A DNA stretch of 64,000 bases from Bacteroidaceae bacterium (GTDB lineage Bacteria; Bacteroidota; Bacteroidia; Bacteroidales; Bacteroidaceae): the NCBI GenBank assembly GCA_017469925.1, contig JAFUFK010000023.1:62001-126000 (forward strand). Direction: 5' to 3'. Under the pieces are notes generated by a model. The model was not told the origin of the DNA and searched no databases. It saw nothing but the letters and a program-made list of their open reading frames with translations. This document shows positions 35,566 through 43,733 of this stretch, piece by piece; within the stretch, counting starts at the first letter, position 1, and each line of letters starts with the position of its first letter. Position numbers and translations under genes: made by a program.

Positions 35566-35807
35566 CCTCCGTGTCGTCGCAGCCTCTCCGGCAGGCCTTC
35601 GTCTGGTCGCCTAATGCCTTTCGCCAGGCCCCCTCCGTGTCGTCGCCCGGTTGCCTCCTGCCTCTTTGCCAGTCGCCTAATCACTATTTGCATTGAACCA
35701 TGGTTCAAACGCCATCGAACCATGGTTCACCACTAATCGAACCATGGTTCAACAAGAAACGAACCATGGTTCAACACAAAGCAAACTATGGTGTGATGAC
35801 TCCGATG
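35566..35807. repeat. 22-bp-period array, eleven units in two subfamilies
   Basis: Units start every 22 bp from 35566 to 35786 and nearly all begin with CC. Units 7-10 carry the palindrome GAACCATGGTTC (35695, 35717, 35739, 35761) with different 10-bp spacers; unit 11 is a decayed copy. Units 1-6 are GC-rich and form a 66-bp (3 x 22) imperfect duplication: CCTCCGTGTCGTCGC at 35566 and 35632, and GTCGCCTAAT at 35606 and 35672. It fills most of the 409-bp convergent gap between the GH127 and gamma-carbonic-anhydrase genes (35495-35903), which otherwise holds only two terminator hairpins. Confidence 0.8.
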
Positions 35808-35824
35808 TCTTGACGACTACGAAG

Positions 35825-35862
35825 AAGCCCCTTGACGTCCGGCGGGGGAGGCCAAGGGGCTT
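35825..35862 (-). terminator. Probable terminator of the msrC-pepP-hexapeptide operon
   Basis: A perfect ten-base stem AAGCCCCTTG / CAAGGGGCTT with an 18-base loop. Read on the minus strand it is followed by the pyrimidine-rich CTTCG. It lies 42 bp after the last gene of the minus-strand operon. Confidence 0.55.
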
Positions 35863-35903
35863 TGGGTGGGGTGTGCGAGGATGTGCCGTGCGGGGCGGAG
35901 GGA

Positions 35904-36479
35904 CTACTCGCGGTAGTCCTCGCTGCGGGTCACCTGCTGCGTATTCTCGGGGTCGGCATCGGCCTGGCGGAACCAGTCGCTGTACTCGATGTAGTGGCGG
36001 GCGTACGTCTTGTTCAGGGCTTGTGCCTGTTCGGGATCGACCCGCTTGATGAACTTGGCCGGTACGCCGCCCCACAGTTCGCCGTCGCCAATCTGGGTGC
36101 CCGAGAGCACCAGTGCGCCGGCGGCCACGATGGCTCCCCGGCCCACTACGGCATGGTCGAGCACAGTGGCCCCCATGCCCACCAGGGCACCGTCGCGCAC
36201 CTCGCAGCCGTGGAGGGTGACGGAGTGGCCGATGGTGACGTCGTCGCCCAGTATGCAGGGCGCCTTGCCATTGAGGGTGTGGATGCAGGAGTTGTCCTGG
36301 ATGTTGGTGCGGTTGCCGATGCGTATGAAGTGGACGTCGCCGCGCACGACGGCATTGAACCAGACGGTGCAGTCGTCGCCCATCTGGACGTCGCCCACGA
36401 TGACTGCGCCTTCGGAGAAGTAGCAGTGGCGGCCGAAGCGCGGGGCGGGCATGCCTTGGAGTCTTTTGATTATTGCCAT
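35904..36479 (-). CDS. Gamma-carbonic-anhydrase-like left-handed beta-helix protein (YrdA/PaaY type)
   Basis: A 191-residue protein made mainly of hexapeptide-repeat coils (about 10-160) forming a trimeric left-handed beta-helix, closed by a C-terminal helix. The metal-binding histidine positions of the family are visible in SCIHTLNGK (about 80) and TIGHSVTLHGCEV (about 100), giving three possible zinc ligands. Relatives include gamma carbonic anhydrases and putative acyl-carrier or acetyltransferase-like proteins, so activity is uncertain. It has no signal peptide and should be cytoplasmic. It follows pepP by 15 bp, as the last gene of the msrC-pepP operon. Confidence 0.88.
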   Translation of the reverse strand: MAIIKRLQGMPAPRFGRHCYFSEGAVIVGDVQMGDDCTVWFNAVVRGDVHFIRIGNRTNIQDNSCIHTLNGKAPCILGDDVTIGHSVTLHGCEVRDGALVGMGATVLDHAVVGRGAIVAAGALVLSGTQIGDGELWGGVPAKFIKRVDPEQAQALNKTYARHYIEYSDWFRQADADPENTQQVTRSEDYRE

Positions 36480-36494
36480 GGGAATGATTTTGGG

Positions 36495-38300
36495 TTAGAG
36501 GGTTGAATGGGGTGGGAGGGGTTTTGTCGCTTCGCGGAGCCACTCGAGGTCGTCGCCCTCGAGCAGGGGGGAGAGTTCCTCCAGGACGTGCTGGTGGTAC
36601 TGGTTGAGCCACTGGATTTCGTCGGGGAGCATCATCTCGAGGCGGATGGGGCGCGTGTCGATGGGACAGAGCGTCAGGGGCTCGAACTGCAGGAACTCGC
36701 CCAGTTCGCCGTCCATGTAGTGGGTGATGAGCTGGGTATTCTCCGTGCGGCAGCCGTGGCGTCCGGCCTTGTAGATGCCGGGCTCGTTGGTCACCGTCAT
36801 GCCGGCCACGAGGGGGGCGGGCATGTAGTTCATGCGAATCTGGTGGGGGCCTTCGTGGACGCTGAGGTAGGAGCCTACGCCGTGTCCGGTGCCGTGGAGG
36901 AAGTTGAGCCCTTGCTGCCACATGGCATAGCGGGCCAGTACGTCGAGCTGGGTGCCGCTGCTCCCCGAGGGGAACTTAGCCATGGCCAGCCGGATGTGGC
37001 CTTTCAGGACCAGCGTGTAGTCGGTGCGTTCCTCGTCGGTCAGGGGGCCCAGGGCGATGGTGCGGGTGATGTCCGTCGTGCCGTCCTGGTACTGGGCACC
37101 GCTGTCGAGCAGGAGCAGTCCGCGTGGCTCCAGGGGGACGTCGGTCTCGGGCGTAGCCTCGTAGTGGACGATGGCTCCGTGGGGGCCGTAGCCTGCGATG
37201 GTGTCGAACGAAATGTCGCGGAAGAGCGGTTGCTCGGCGCGCAGGGCGGTCAGTTTCTGGTCGATGGAGACCTCGGTCTGTCCCCCGGCCTCCACGGCCG
37301 GCAAGAGCCAGCGCAAGAAACGTACCATCGCCACGCCATCCTTGCGCATGGCACTGCGGTAGCCCCGTATCTCGGCCTCGTTCTTGATGGTCTTCATGCG
37401 AGCCACGGGACATTCACCCAGGACGATGGGCCGGGTCGTGGGAACGTTGTCGAAGATGGCATTATTGGTCGTGTCGGGGTCGATGAGGAAGCGCAGGTCG
37501 CTGCGTTCGTGACTTTGGCGGAGGGTCTTGACGATGTCGAGGTAGGGCGCCGTGCGGACGCCGATGTCGGCCAGGTAGCGTGCCACCTCGGGCGTCAGTT
37601 TGCCGGGGTCGGTATAAAGTATCGTTGCTTCGGGCAGTAGCATGAGATAGGCCACGAAGACCGGGGTGCAGTGCACGTCGCGCCCTCGGAGGTTGAGCGT
37701 CCAGGCGATGTCGTCGAGCTGGGTGATGATGGTGGCGTTGGCCCCCTGGGCACACATCGCCTCGCGGATGCGCTGGAGTTTGCTCTGGGCCGTCTCGCCG
37801 GCGAAGTCCAACGGCTGAATCTCGACGGGCGAGGCCGGGAGCGCCGGGCGGTCGGTCCATAGGGCCGAGGCCGGTTCCGCATCGGTGCGCAAGGTCAGGC
37901 CCACTGCGGCTGCGGCCGCTTGCAGGCTCTCGACGTAGCTCTGGGGCACGCACCATCCGTCGATGCCAACCTGGAGGCTACCCTCCGGCGACGCCTCCTG
38001 GCGTATCCACTCCATAAGCTCCTCGGCTGTGGCCACGTTGCGCCGGCAGCGAACGACCTCGAAGGGGGTACCCTGGACCTGCTCTTCGGCGGCCAGCCAG
38101 TATCGGCTGTCGGTCCAGAGGGCCGCGCGGCTGAGGGTGACTACGGCTATGCCTGCCGACCCGTTGAAGCCCGAAATCCACTCGCGGGTCTTCCAGTGGT
38201 CGGGTACGTACTCGCCCGAGTGGGGGTCGGTGCTGGGGAAGATGAATGCGCTGAGCCCCCGCTCCGAGAGCCATGCGCGCAGGTTATCCACTCTTTTCAT
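36495..38300 (-). CDS. pepP: Xaa-Pro aminopeptidase (aminopeptidase P, M24B)
   Basis: A cytoplasmic metallopeptidase of 601 residues that removes N-terminal residues preceding proline. It has the three-domain long form: two creatinase-like N-terminal domains (about 1-130 and 140-300) and the pita-bread catalytic domain (about 310-530). The metal ligands are in LLLDSGAQYQDGTTDITRT (two Asp), GTGHGVGSYLSVHEGP (His), TVTNEPGIY (Glu) and RTENTQLI (Glu). I choose ATG 38298-38300 (MKRVDNLRAWLSERGLSAFI); the open frame upstream is the msrC gene in another frame. Its start overlaps the msrC stop (ATGA), so the two are translationally coupled. Confidence 0.94.
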   Translation of the reverse strand: MKRVDNLRAWLSERGLSAFIFPSTDPHSGEYVPDHWKTREWISGFNGSAGIAVVTLSRAALWTDSRYWLAAEEQVQGTPFEVVRCRRNVATAEELMEWIRQEASPEGSLQVGIDGWCVPQSYVESLQAAAAAVGLTLRTDAEPASALWTDRPALPASPVEIQPLDFAGETAQSKLQRIREAMCAQGANATIITQLDDIAWTLNLRGRDVHCTPVFVAYLMLLPEATILYTDPGKLTPEVARYLADIGVRTAPYLDIVKTLRQSHERSDLRFLIDPDTTNNAIFDNVPTTRPIVLGECPVARMKTIKNEAEIRGYRSAMRKDGVAMVRFLRWLLPAVEAGGQTEVSIDQKLTALRAEQPLFRDISFDTIAGYGPHGAIVHYEATPETDVPLEPRGLLLLDSGAQYQDGTTDITRTIALGPLTDEERTDYTLVLKGHIRLAMAKFPSGSSGTQLDVLARYAMWQQGLNFLHGTGHGVGSYLSVHEGPHQIRMNYMPAPLVAGMTVTNEPGIYKAGRHGCRTENTQLITHYMDGELGEFLQFEPLTLCPIDTRPIRLEMMLPDEIQWLNQYHQHVLEELSPLLEGDDLEWLREATKPLPPHSTL

Positions 38301-38776
38301 AAGGGTAATAGGGTTACGATTTGTTCGAGCCACCTTTGGTCCACCTCGTCGAAGGTGGCCAGTTCCGCACTGTCGATGTCGAGGACGGCTACGATGCGGC
38401 CCCCGCGGTCGCGAACGGGGACGACAATCTCGCTCCTGGAGGCCGACGAGCAGGCGATGTGTCCGGGAAACTGCTCGACGTCGGGCACCACCTGTGTGCG
38501 GCCTTCCGCCCATGCCGTCCCGCAGACACCACGTCCGCGACGGATGCGCGTGCAGGCCAGCGGCCCCTGGAACGGGCCCAGGACCAACCAGTCGTCGCCG
38601 ACGGTCCGGTAGAAGCCCGTCCACCAGAAGCGGAATGTCTCGTGAAGCATTGCCGCCATGTTGGCCATGCAGGCAATCAGGTCGGGCTCGTCTTGAATGA
38701 CACTCTTTATTTGTGAGAATAAGGCGGTATAGCGCTCCGACTTATTGCCTTCAATAATATCCAAATATTCTGCCAT
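38297..38776 (-). CDS. msrC: Free methionine-(R)-sulfoxide reductase (GAF domain)
   Basis: A 159-residue single GAF-domain enzyme that reduces free methionine-R-sulfoxide, an oxidative-stress repair function in the cytoplasm. The catalytic and resolving cysteines are in ACTRIRRGRGVCGTAW and GHIACSSASRSEIVVPV, the diagnostic arrangement of fRMsr. The start is ATG 38776 (MAEYLDIIEGNKSERY); the open frame upstream covers the promoter and the end of the neighbouring gene, so the longer version is rejected. It begins the msrC-pepP-hexapeptide operon and overlaps pepP by four bases (ATGA). Confidence 0.93.
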   Translation of the reverse strand: MAEYLDIIEGNKSERYTALFSQIKSVIQDEPDLIACMANMAAMLHETFRFWWTGFYRTVGDDWLVLGPFQGPLACTRIRRGRGVCGTAWAEGRTQVVPDVEQFPGHIACSSASRSEIVVPVRDRGGRIVAVLDIDSAELATFDEVDQRWLEQIVTLLPL

Positions 38777-38804
38777 GGGGATTCTTTTGCAATGATTCTG
38801 CCCA

Positions 38805-38834
38805 CAAAGATACGAAATATTTCTTACTTCACAA
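38805..38834 (-). promoter_or_regulatory. Promoter of msrC-pepP-hexapeptide operon
   Basis: The minus strand reads TTG (38834-38832), 19 bp, TATCTTTG (38812-38805). The -33 part lies within the last codons of the upstream DUF4625 gene. The leader is about 24 nt. Confidence 0.75.
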
Positions 38835-39324
38835 TCTTTATGGATACAGACTTCAGTTGTTCCCACTTTGCCTTGTCGCGTACGCGCACCATGAAATGGT
38901 AGTCGCCCGGGTATATGTCCTCGGGGATGGTGATGTCCACACTGGTCGCATAAGTCTGATGACCCTCGGGGATGACATAGTCTTGGGTAAATATCCACAC
39001 AGCCTTGGCCTTCTCTAACTCTCGGATTTCCTCGTCGCTCATCTTGGGATTCAGCGGACACTCTACGGCTGTGGTGCCGTGTGTGTGGTGATTGAAGTTG
39101 TTATGGATGTCGATGACAAAACTTGCCAACTCCACGTTATCCGTGAATACCATACGGACAGGAATGACGTCGCCACGGTGGAATACGTCGCAACTCGTCG
39201 GGCAATCCGTGTCGGGATAGTCGCAGATGGCGGGCGGCTCCATGTCTTTCCCCTCATCGTCGGAGCAACTGCTGAGCGTGCAAAGCGCGCCCAGCAGTAT
39301 CAGTGATAAAATGTACTTCTTCAT
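38824..39324 (-). CDS. DUF4625 lipoprotein, copy 1
   Basis: A 166-residue predicted lipoprotein: MKKYILSLILLGALCTLSSC with Cys20 as the lipidated residue. I start at 39324, as an ATG 18 bp upstream would only add MTLTIS before the signal peptide. The mature domain is an Ig-like fold of the DUF4625 type, with two more cysteines near the N-terminus (CDYPDTDCPTSC) and a His cluster (NNFNHHTHG). It follows the related gene at 39349 by 24 bp and is the last gene of the TonB-receptor operon. Function is unknown; the His residues and context suggest a role in binding a metal at the cell surface. Confidence 0.85.
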   Translation of the reverse strand: MKKYILSLILLGALCTLSSCSDDEGKDMEPPAICDYPDTDCPTSCDVFHRGDVIPVRMVFTDNVELASFVIDIHNNFNHHTHGTTAVECPLNPKMSDEEIRELEKAKAVWIFTQDYVIPEGHQTYATSVDITIPEDIYPGDYHFMVRVRDKAKWEQLKSVSIKIVK

Positions 39325-39348
39325 ACTTATTGTTAATGTCATTACTAT

Positions 39349-39804
39349 TTAGTCGTTGTGGTGATGTTCGTCATTTTCGTCATCGTCCTCCGAGATTTCG
39401 AGCGGACTTTCCACCGTTGTTTGTTGGCCGAATTTGTCGGTCACAGTGAAGTGTAGGTGATATTCGCCAAGCGGAGCCCCTTCGGGGATGTCAATATGCT
39501 CATGGAACTCCGTATTACGCACTCCGATGTACTTGCCTTCGGTAAACGACTGCTTGATTTCGAACGTGCCACCGTCTTCCTGATGGATTCTGATGTCAAT
39601 GCGCTGTATGAGCCCCATGGCCACGATGTCGGCCTCCAAGTGCATGTCGTGGCCGGGATGGGCGTGTCGGGAATTGTCGTGCCCAACCTCCGTCAATGTT
39701 ATTTGGGGCTTGTCGGGCGTTTCGTCGTCGTCGCAGGCAGTCAGGAACAGGGTAGATACACTCACGAGAGCCAGCATGAGGCTCATATACATATACTTTT
39801 TCAT
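39349..39804 (-). CDS. DUF4625 lipoprotein, copy 2, His-rich
   Basis: A 151-residue predicted lipoprotein with lipobox LTAC (Cys24). One DUF4625 Ig-like domain follows. Two histidine-rich places stand out: GHDNSRHAHPGHDMHLEAD (about residues 42-60) and the acidic/His tail DDDENDEHHHND at the end. It is a diverged neighbour of the preceding DUF4625 gene, so a duplication is likely. It lies 39 bp after the TonB-dependent receptor gene. The pattern suits a surface lipoprotein that captures Zn2+, Cu2+, Ni2+ or haem for the receptor; this is inference. Confidence 0.85.
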   Translation of the reverse strand: MKKYMYMSLMLALVSVSTLFLTACDDDETPDKPQITLTEVGHDNSRHAHPGHDMHLEADIVAMGLIQRIDIRIHQEDGGTFEIKQSFTEGKYIGVRNTEFHEHIDIPEGAPLGEYHLHFTVTDKFGQQTTVESPLEISEDDDENDEHHHND

Positions 39805-39843
39805 AGTCTTAATTATAAATTCTAATGATTATTAATTGATTAT

Positions 39844-41937
39844 CTAAAACTCCAGCGCTATGATGCCTGAGACGTTGATGCCCGGTTCGGGCACCTCGAT
39901 GAGGCGGTAGAAGCTGGTGTGGTCGTAGTAACGACGATTAAGCAGGTTTTGGGCCTGCAGCGTCGCTTTCAAGGTCTTCGACTTAGCGAGGCGGAACTCC
40001 TTGCCAGTCGCGAAATTCAGTGTCCAATGGGCGTCAGTGGGCTTTTCGGGAGGGACGATTTCGCTCTGCCGACCCACGATGTGGGCGTTTAGGCCTATAT
40101 AGCCCTTACCCTTGCGGTCGTAGCGATAGCGTAGGGCCACGGTTGTTGACCATGGGGTAGAGAAAGGCAGGGTGTAACCCTTCATCTCGCCCGAGCGCTG
40201 TCTGGCATAGAGATATTCGCCCTGAGCCTCGGTCTCCCAATGTGGGGTAATGGTAAACGTGGCCTGTGCCTCTACACCCCAGCGCAGTACGCGTGCCTGG
40301 GTGTACTCGTAGAGTTGCAACCCTTCTGCATAACCGGCAGTCGGGGTTAGGTAGATATAGTTCGGAAAGTAGTTCACGAACGGATCCACTTGCACACTCA
40401 CGTGTTTGTTGGCCCAGAAGATGCCACCGTCCAATTGGTACGATTCCTCGGCATCCAGATTAGGGTTTCCGTGCTCGTAGCGGAAAATGTGATAGTTCAC
40501 ACCGTCCGTACCCAGTTCTTTGGCGATGGGGGTTCGGAAACTCTTGCCCATGTTCGCCTTCAGGACCCACAGCCCCAAGCTGTAGTTTATTCCAGCCGAC
40601 CATGTGAAACTATCGAATCGCCTCCGTACCTCGGTAGCTCGTTGTTTGTACACCGAGTCACCAATCGTGATAGGGGTTTTGAACCAGTCTGTGTAACTAT
40701 GGATGTCTGTAGCGACATGGTCGTAGCGTGCTCCGGCGTTCAGAATAAGCCGTTCATTCACTTCGTAGCGTTCCAGAACGTACAATCCCACACTGGTAAC
40801 GTCGAAAGCGGGAATGATGAACCCCCAGCCCTTACGTTGGTTGTGCTGGTGTTCGGCGGTAATTCCGGCGCGCAGGGTATGGCCCTTGGTAGGCATGTAG
40901 CGCAGATTCACTTGTCCCGTGTAGGTGCTTTTGCCAAACTGACGTTCCAGTGTGCCTTCAGGCGTGGGCATATAGCCATGCGGTAGCGGTTCCGAACGTT
41001 CCTGGCGCAGGTTGTACTGGTAGGCCCAATTAGCCTCCATCAACCATTTCTCGCCATACCACGTAGAGTGACTTTGTACCCGCAAATGGTTTACCCACTG
41101 ATTGGGCAAGTCGATGTCACGGTGCGAACGGTCATAGTTGATGTCTGATAGACGTACCTCTAGTCCGTGGGCGTCGGCGAAAAAACCACTTTTTGAGTAG
41201 GCGTCCGACACGCGCAGGTCAGTGTGGAATCGTCGTCCCAGATACCCTAGCATTAGGCTCCCGTCTCTTTCCCTGCCTGCTGTATTGCGCAGGCGGTGGT
41301 CCTTCAGTCGGATGTAGTAGGAATAATACTGTATGCTATCTGTCGGAACACGATAGTCGGCGTAGTCCGTTAGCGTCATGTTGGCGCGGTAGAAGAATCT
41401 CCTGTTTCGTCCGCTCAATTTGGCTGACAATCCCACTTGCCCATTGTTCGATTGACCGAACAATTGCACACTGCCCTCCAAAGGTCCTGTGGGTAGGTAG
41501 TTACTGTAGAGGTTTAGTACACCGCCGATGGCGTCGGAACCATGCATGAGCGATGCAGGCCCTTTCACCACCTCGGCACGGTCCACGGCAAACTGGTCGA
41601 TCTCCAGTCCATGGTCGTCGCCCCACTGCTGTCCCTCATGTTTGATACCGTCCTCTGTCACCACAACGCGGTTAAAGCCCAGTCCACGGATGATGGGCTT
41701 GGATTGTGCGCTGCCGATGCTCATGGCCTTCACACCAGGCACGTGCTCCAGTGTTTGCATCAGACTACCAGCAAAGTTTTCTTGTATGTAGTTGCGATTG
41801 ACCTGAATGCTCGTCAACGACGACTTCATCTGTGCGTCGTGTTGTGAATGCCCCGTAACGGTCACGGCTTTCATGTTCACCGTGCTATCAGGGTCAGCAC
41901 ACGTCATCAGTGCGGCAACCAAAAGATTGATTATCAT
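39844..41937 (-). CDS. TonB-dependent outer-membrane receptor, probably for metal or metal complex
   Basis: A 697-residue TonB-dependent receptor. The plug domain (about 25-140) contains IQENFAGSLMQTLEHVPGV, IRGLGFNRVVVTEDG and VVKGPASLMHGSDAIGG; the 22-strand barrel ends in GINVSGIIALEF. It is much shorter than SusC proteins, lacks their N-terminal carboxypeptidase-like domain and has no SusD partner, so it is not a glycan importer. Several loops are His-rich (KHEGQQWGDDHG, EHQHNQRKG). The N-terminus MIINLLVAALMTCADPD is a short signal peptide. It is flanked by a Cys/His-rich small protein and two DUF4625 lipoproteins in one operon. ZnuD-like or copper/haem receptors are the nearest functional models. 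Confidence 0.9.
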   Translation of the reverse strand: MIINLLVAALMTCADPDSTVNMKAVTVTGHSQHDAQMKSSLTSIQVNRNYIQENFAGSLMQTLEHVPGVKAMSIGSAQSKPIIRGLGFNRVVVTEDGIKHEGQQWGDDHGLEIDQFAVDRAEVVKGPASLMHGSDAIGGVLNLYSNYLPTGPLEGSVQLFGQSNNGQVGLSAKLSGRNRRFFYRANMTLTDYADYRVPTDSIQYYSYYIRLKDHRLRNTAGRERDGSLMLGYLGRRFHTDLRVSDAYSKSGFFADAHGLEVRLSDINYDRSHRDIDLPNQWVNHLRVQSHSTWYGEKWLMEANWAYQYNLRQERSEPLPHGYMPTPEGTLERQFGKSTYTGQVNLRYMPTKGHTLRAGITAEHQHNQRKGWGFIIPAFDVTSVGLYVLERYEVNERLILNAGARYDHVATDIHSYTDWFKTPITIGDSVYKQRATEVRRRFDSFTWSAGINYSLGLWVLKANMGKSFRTPIAKELGTDGVNYHIFRYEHGNPNLDAEESYQLDGGIFWANKHVSVQVDPFVNYFPNYIYLTPTAGYAEGLQLYEYTQARVLRWGVEAQATFTITPHWETEAQGEYLYARQRSGEMKGYTLPFSTPWSTTVALRYRYDRKGKGYIGLNAHIVGRQSEIVPPEKPTDAHWTLNFATGKEFRLAKSKTLKATLQAQNLLNRRYYDHTSFYRLIEVPEPGINVSGIIALEF

Positions 41938-41991
41938 AGTCCACGTTTATTTGAAAAACACAAAAGGCGGACGATACCGCGTGTGTAACTT

Positions 41992-42327
41992 TCATACAAA
42001 CGGGGGGGCACGTGATGCATTAATGAGGAGGACGCCCGTCACCGCCTGTTGCCCTTGGTCGTCGGGAAGTGCATAAAGTAGGGGACAGGGGATGGTGGCA
42101 GCGAGGGGCGTGGCGGAGAGGAACGTCAGATGTTGTATCTGACAGAGTAGGCAGTCACAGATTTTTGCCTGTGCCTGACTCAGGTGGCTGCTGTGTACTT
42201 TGTGATGTACACATTGCTTGCACTCCTCTTCCGCTGCATTCCCTCTATTATGGATATGAGTGGAGGATAGAATCAGCATGGGCAGGAAAACTGCCAACAG
42301 CAGCCATGCGGAAATATGTCTCCTCAT
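41992..42327 (-). CDS. Small exported Cys/His-rich protein
   Basis: A protein of about 111 residues. I choose the ATG at 42327 (MRRHISAWLLLAVFLPMLILSS, one hydrophobic segment) over an ATG 69 bp upstream that lies before the -7 element. The central region EECKQCVHHKVHSSHLSQAQAKICDCLLCQIQH has two CxxC-type pairs and four nearby histidines, in the manner of DUF2946-like proteins that accompany metal receptors. No enzyme signature is present. It is first gene of the TonB-receptor/DUF4625 operon (54-bp gap). A periplasmic metal-binding or sensing role is inferred from composition and context. Confidence 0.75.
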   Translation of the reverse strand: MRRHISAWLLLAVFLPMLILSSTHIHNRGNAAEEECKQCVHHKVHSSHLSQAQAKICDCLLCQIQHLTFLSATPLAATIPCPLLYALPDDQGQQAVTGVLLINASRAPPFV

Positions 42328-42344
42328 GTTTGCTTCCACGAGGG

Positions 42345-42352
42345 CAAAGGTA
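42345..42352 (-). promoter_or_regulatory. -7 element of the metal-receptor operon
   Basis: The minus strand reads TACCTTTG, 18 bp before the start codon of the Cys/His-rich gene. The nearest TTG (42378-42376) is 23 bp upstream, longer than the usual 19-20 bp, so the promoter may be weak or activated. No Fur or Zur box is recognised. Confidence 0.5.
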
Positions 42353-42406
42353 GTAAAAAAACAACAAAAAAACAGCAAGTTCCTCCCATATTTCATAATA
42401 AATCAC

Positions 42407-42414
42407 TATATTTG
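42407..42414 (+). promoter_or_regulatory. -7 element of mdh
   Basis: TATATTTG matches TAnnTTTG, 41 bp before the mdh start codon. No TTG is found at the standard -33 distance. Confidence 0.55.
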
Positions 42415-42454
42415 CACAGAATAATTGACAAAACCCCAAAAAATAACTAAAACT

Positions 42455-43444
42455 ATGAAATTTTTAACAGACGAGAAACTCGTGATTGTTGGTGCTGGTG
42501 GCATGATTGGTTCCAACATGGTGCAAAGCGTATTGATGCTGGGCCTGACCCCCAACATCTGTTTGTATGACATCTATGAGCCCGGCGTGCACGGCGTCTA
42601 TGACGAGATGTGCCACTGCGCATTCCCCGGTGCAAACCTCAGCTACACGGTGGATGCCGAAGAAGCCTTCACGGGTGCCAAGTACATCATCTCCTCTGGC
42701 GGTGCTCCCCGTAAGGAAGGCATGACCCGTGAGGACCTGCTGAAGGGCAACTGCCAGATTGCTGCCGATTTCGGTGAAAACATCAAGAAGTACTGCCCCG
42801 ATGTGAAGCACGTGGTTGTTATCTTCAACCCCGCCGACGTGACGGCTCTTACGGCCCTGATTCACTCCGGCCTGAAGCCCAACCAGCTGACCTCGCTGGC
42901 TGCCCTGGACAGCACCCGCTTGCAGCAGCAGTTGGCACAGGAGTTCGGCGTACAGCAGGACAAGGTGACCCAGGCTTACACCTATGGTGGTCACGGCGAG
43001 CAGATGGCAGTCTTTGCCAGCAAGGCACTCATCGACGGCAAGCCTCTTTGCGAACTACCCCTCAGCGCCGAGCGTTGGGCCGAAATCAAGCACATGACCA
43101 CCCAGGGAGGCAGCAATATCATCAAGTTGCGCGGCCGCTCCAGCTTCCAGAGCCCTGCCTACCAGGCTGTGAAGATGATTGAGGGCGCCATGGGCGGCGA
43201 ACCCTTCACCTGGCCTGCCGGTTGCTACGTGAGTGCATTCGGCTTCAAGAACGTGATGATGGCCATGCCTACCGTAATCGACAAGGACGGCGTACACTTC
43301 ACCGCTCCCGAAGGCACGGAGGAAGAGATGGCTGCCCTGCAGGCCTCGTACGAGCACTTGCAGAAGATGCGTGACGAGATTATCGGTCTGGGCATCATTC
43401 CTCCCGTGGAGAAGTGGTGCGAGGATAATCCCAATCTGGCATAA
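42455..43444 (+). CDS. mdh: Malate dehydrogenase
   Basis: A 329-residue NAD-dependent dehydrogenase that interconverts malate and oxaloacetate, part of the reductive branch leading to succinate in Bacteroidales. The Rossmann motif is VIVGAGGMIGSNMVQS (about 11-26). The substrate loop and catalytic His are in the region YTYGGHGEQMAVFAS (about 177-190). I choose ATG 42455 (MKFLTDEKLVIVGAGG); an in-frame TTG upstream is less likely. It is monocistronic: its own -7 element lies upstream and a strong terminator at 43470. Lactate dehydrogenases share the fold, but the length and overall pattern match Bacteroidetes malate dehydrogenases. Confidence 0.92.
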   Translation: MKFLTDEKLVIVGAGGMIGSNMVQSVLMLGLTPNICLYDIYEPGVHGVYDEMCHCAFPGANLSYTVDAEEAFTGAKYIISSGGAPRKEGMTREDLLKGNCQIAADFGENIKKYCPDVKHVVVIFNPADVTALTALIHSGLKPNQLTSLAALDSTRLQQQLAQEFGVQQDKVTQAYTYGGHGEQMAVFASKALIDGKPLCELPLSAERWAEIKHMTTQGGSNIIKLRGRSSFQSPAYQAVKMIEGAMGGEPFTWPAGCYVSAFGFKNVMMAMPTVIDKDGVHFTAPEGTEEEMAALQASYEHLQKMRDEIIGLGIIPPVEKWCEDNPNLA

Positions 43445-43469
43445 CCAACAGACTGACAGATTGACTCAT

Positions 43470-43508
43470 GGGAGCCGCGGCGGAAACGCTTGCGGCTCCC
43501 TTTCTTTA
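43470..43508 (+). terminator. Terminator of mdh
   Basis: Perfect nine-base stem GGGAGCCGC / GCGGCTCCC, 13-base loop, then TTTCTTTA. It lies 25 bp after the stop codon. Confidence 0.85.
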
Positions 43509-43569
43509 TCCCTAAGTACCATAAATTAGGCAATATGGCGTTTCGCGTGAAGAAAAACGAGAAAAAACT

Positions 43570-43599
43570 TTGCATTTTTAAGAGAAAATTGTAATTTTG
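43570..43599 (+). promoter_or_regulatory. Promoter of the subtilase gene
   Basis: TTG (43570-43572), 19 bp, TAATTTTG (43592-43599): a full consensus match. The start codon at 43734 implies a leader of about 128 nt, which is long for this window. It holds two small hairpins: GTGCT/AGCAC (43654-43668) and TTGACG/CGTCAA (43678-43698). Confidence 0.75.
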
Positions 43600-43733
43600 C
43601 CCCGTTTTGTCATAAAAAGGTATAGGAAAATAATAAATTGAAACCATAAGACGGTGCTGCGATAGCACATTGTAACCTTGACGGGTATTAGACGTCAACG
43701 AAAAGGTAAAAAGAAAGAAACAACAATACATTT

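Noticed and set aside
35566-35807. The 22-bp array as a CRISPR array
   Set aside because: Units are too short, spacers are about 10 bp, the repeat itself changes along the array, and there are no cas genes in the window.
38777-39061. Longer msrC reading frame starting at 39061
   Set aside because: The extension runs through the msrC promoter and the DUF4625 gene and has no similarity to fRMsr proteins.
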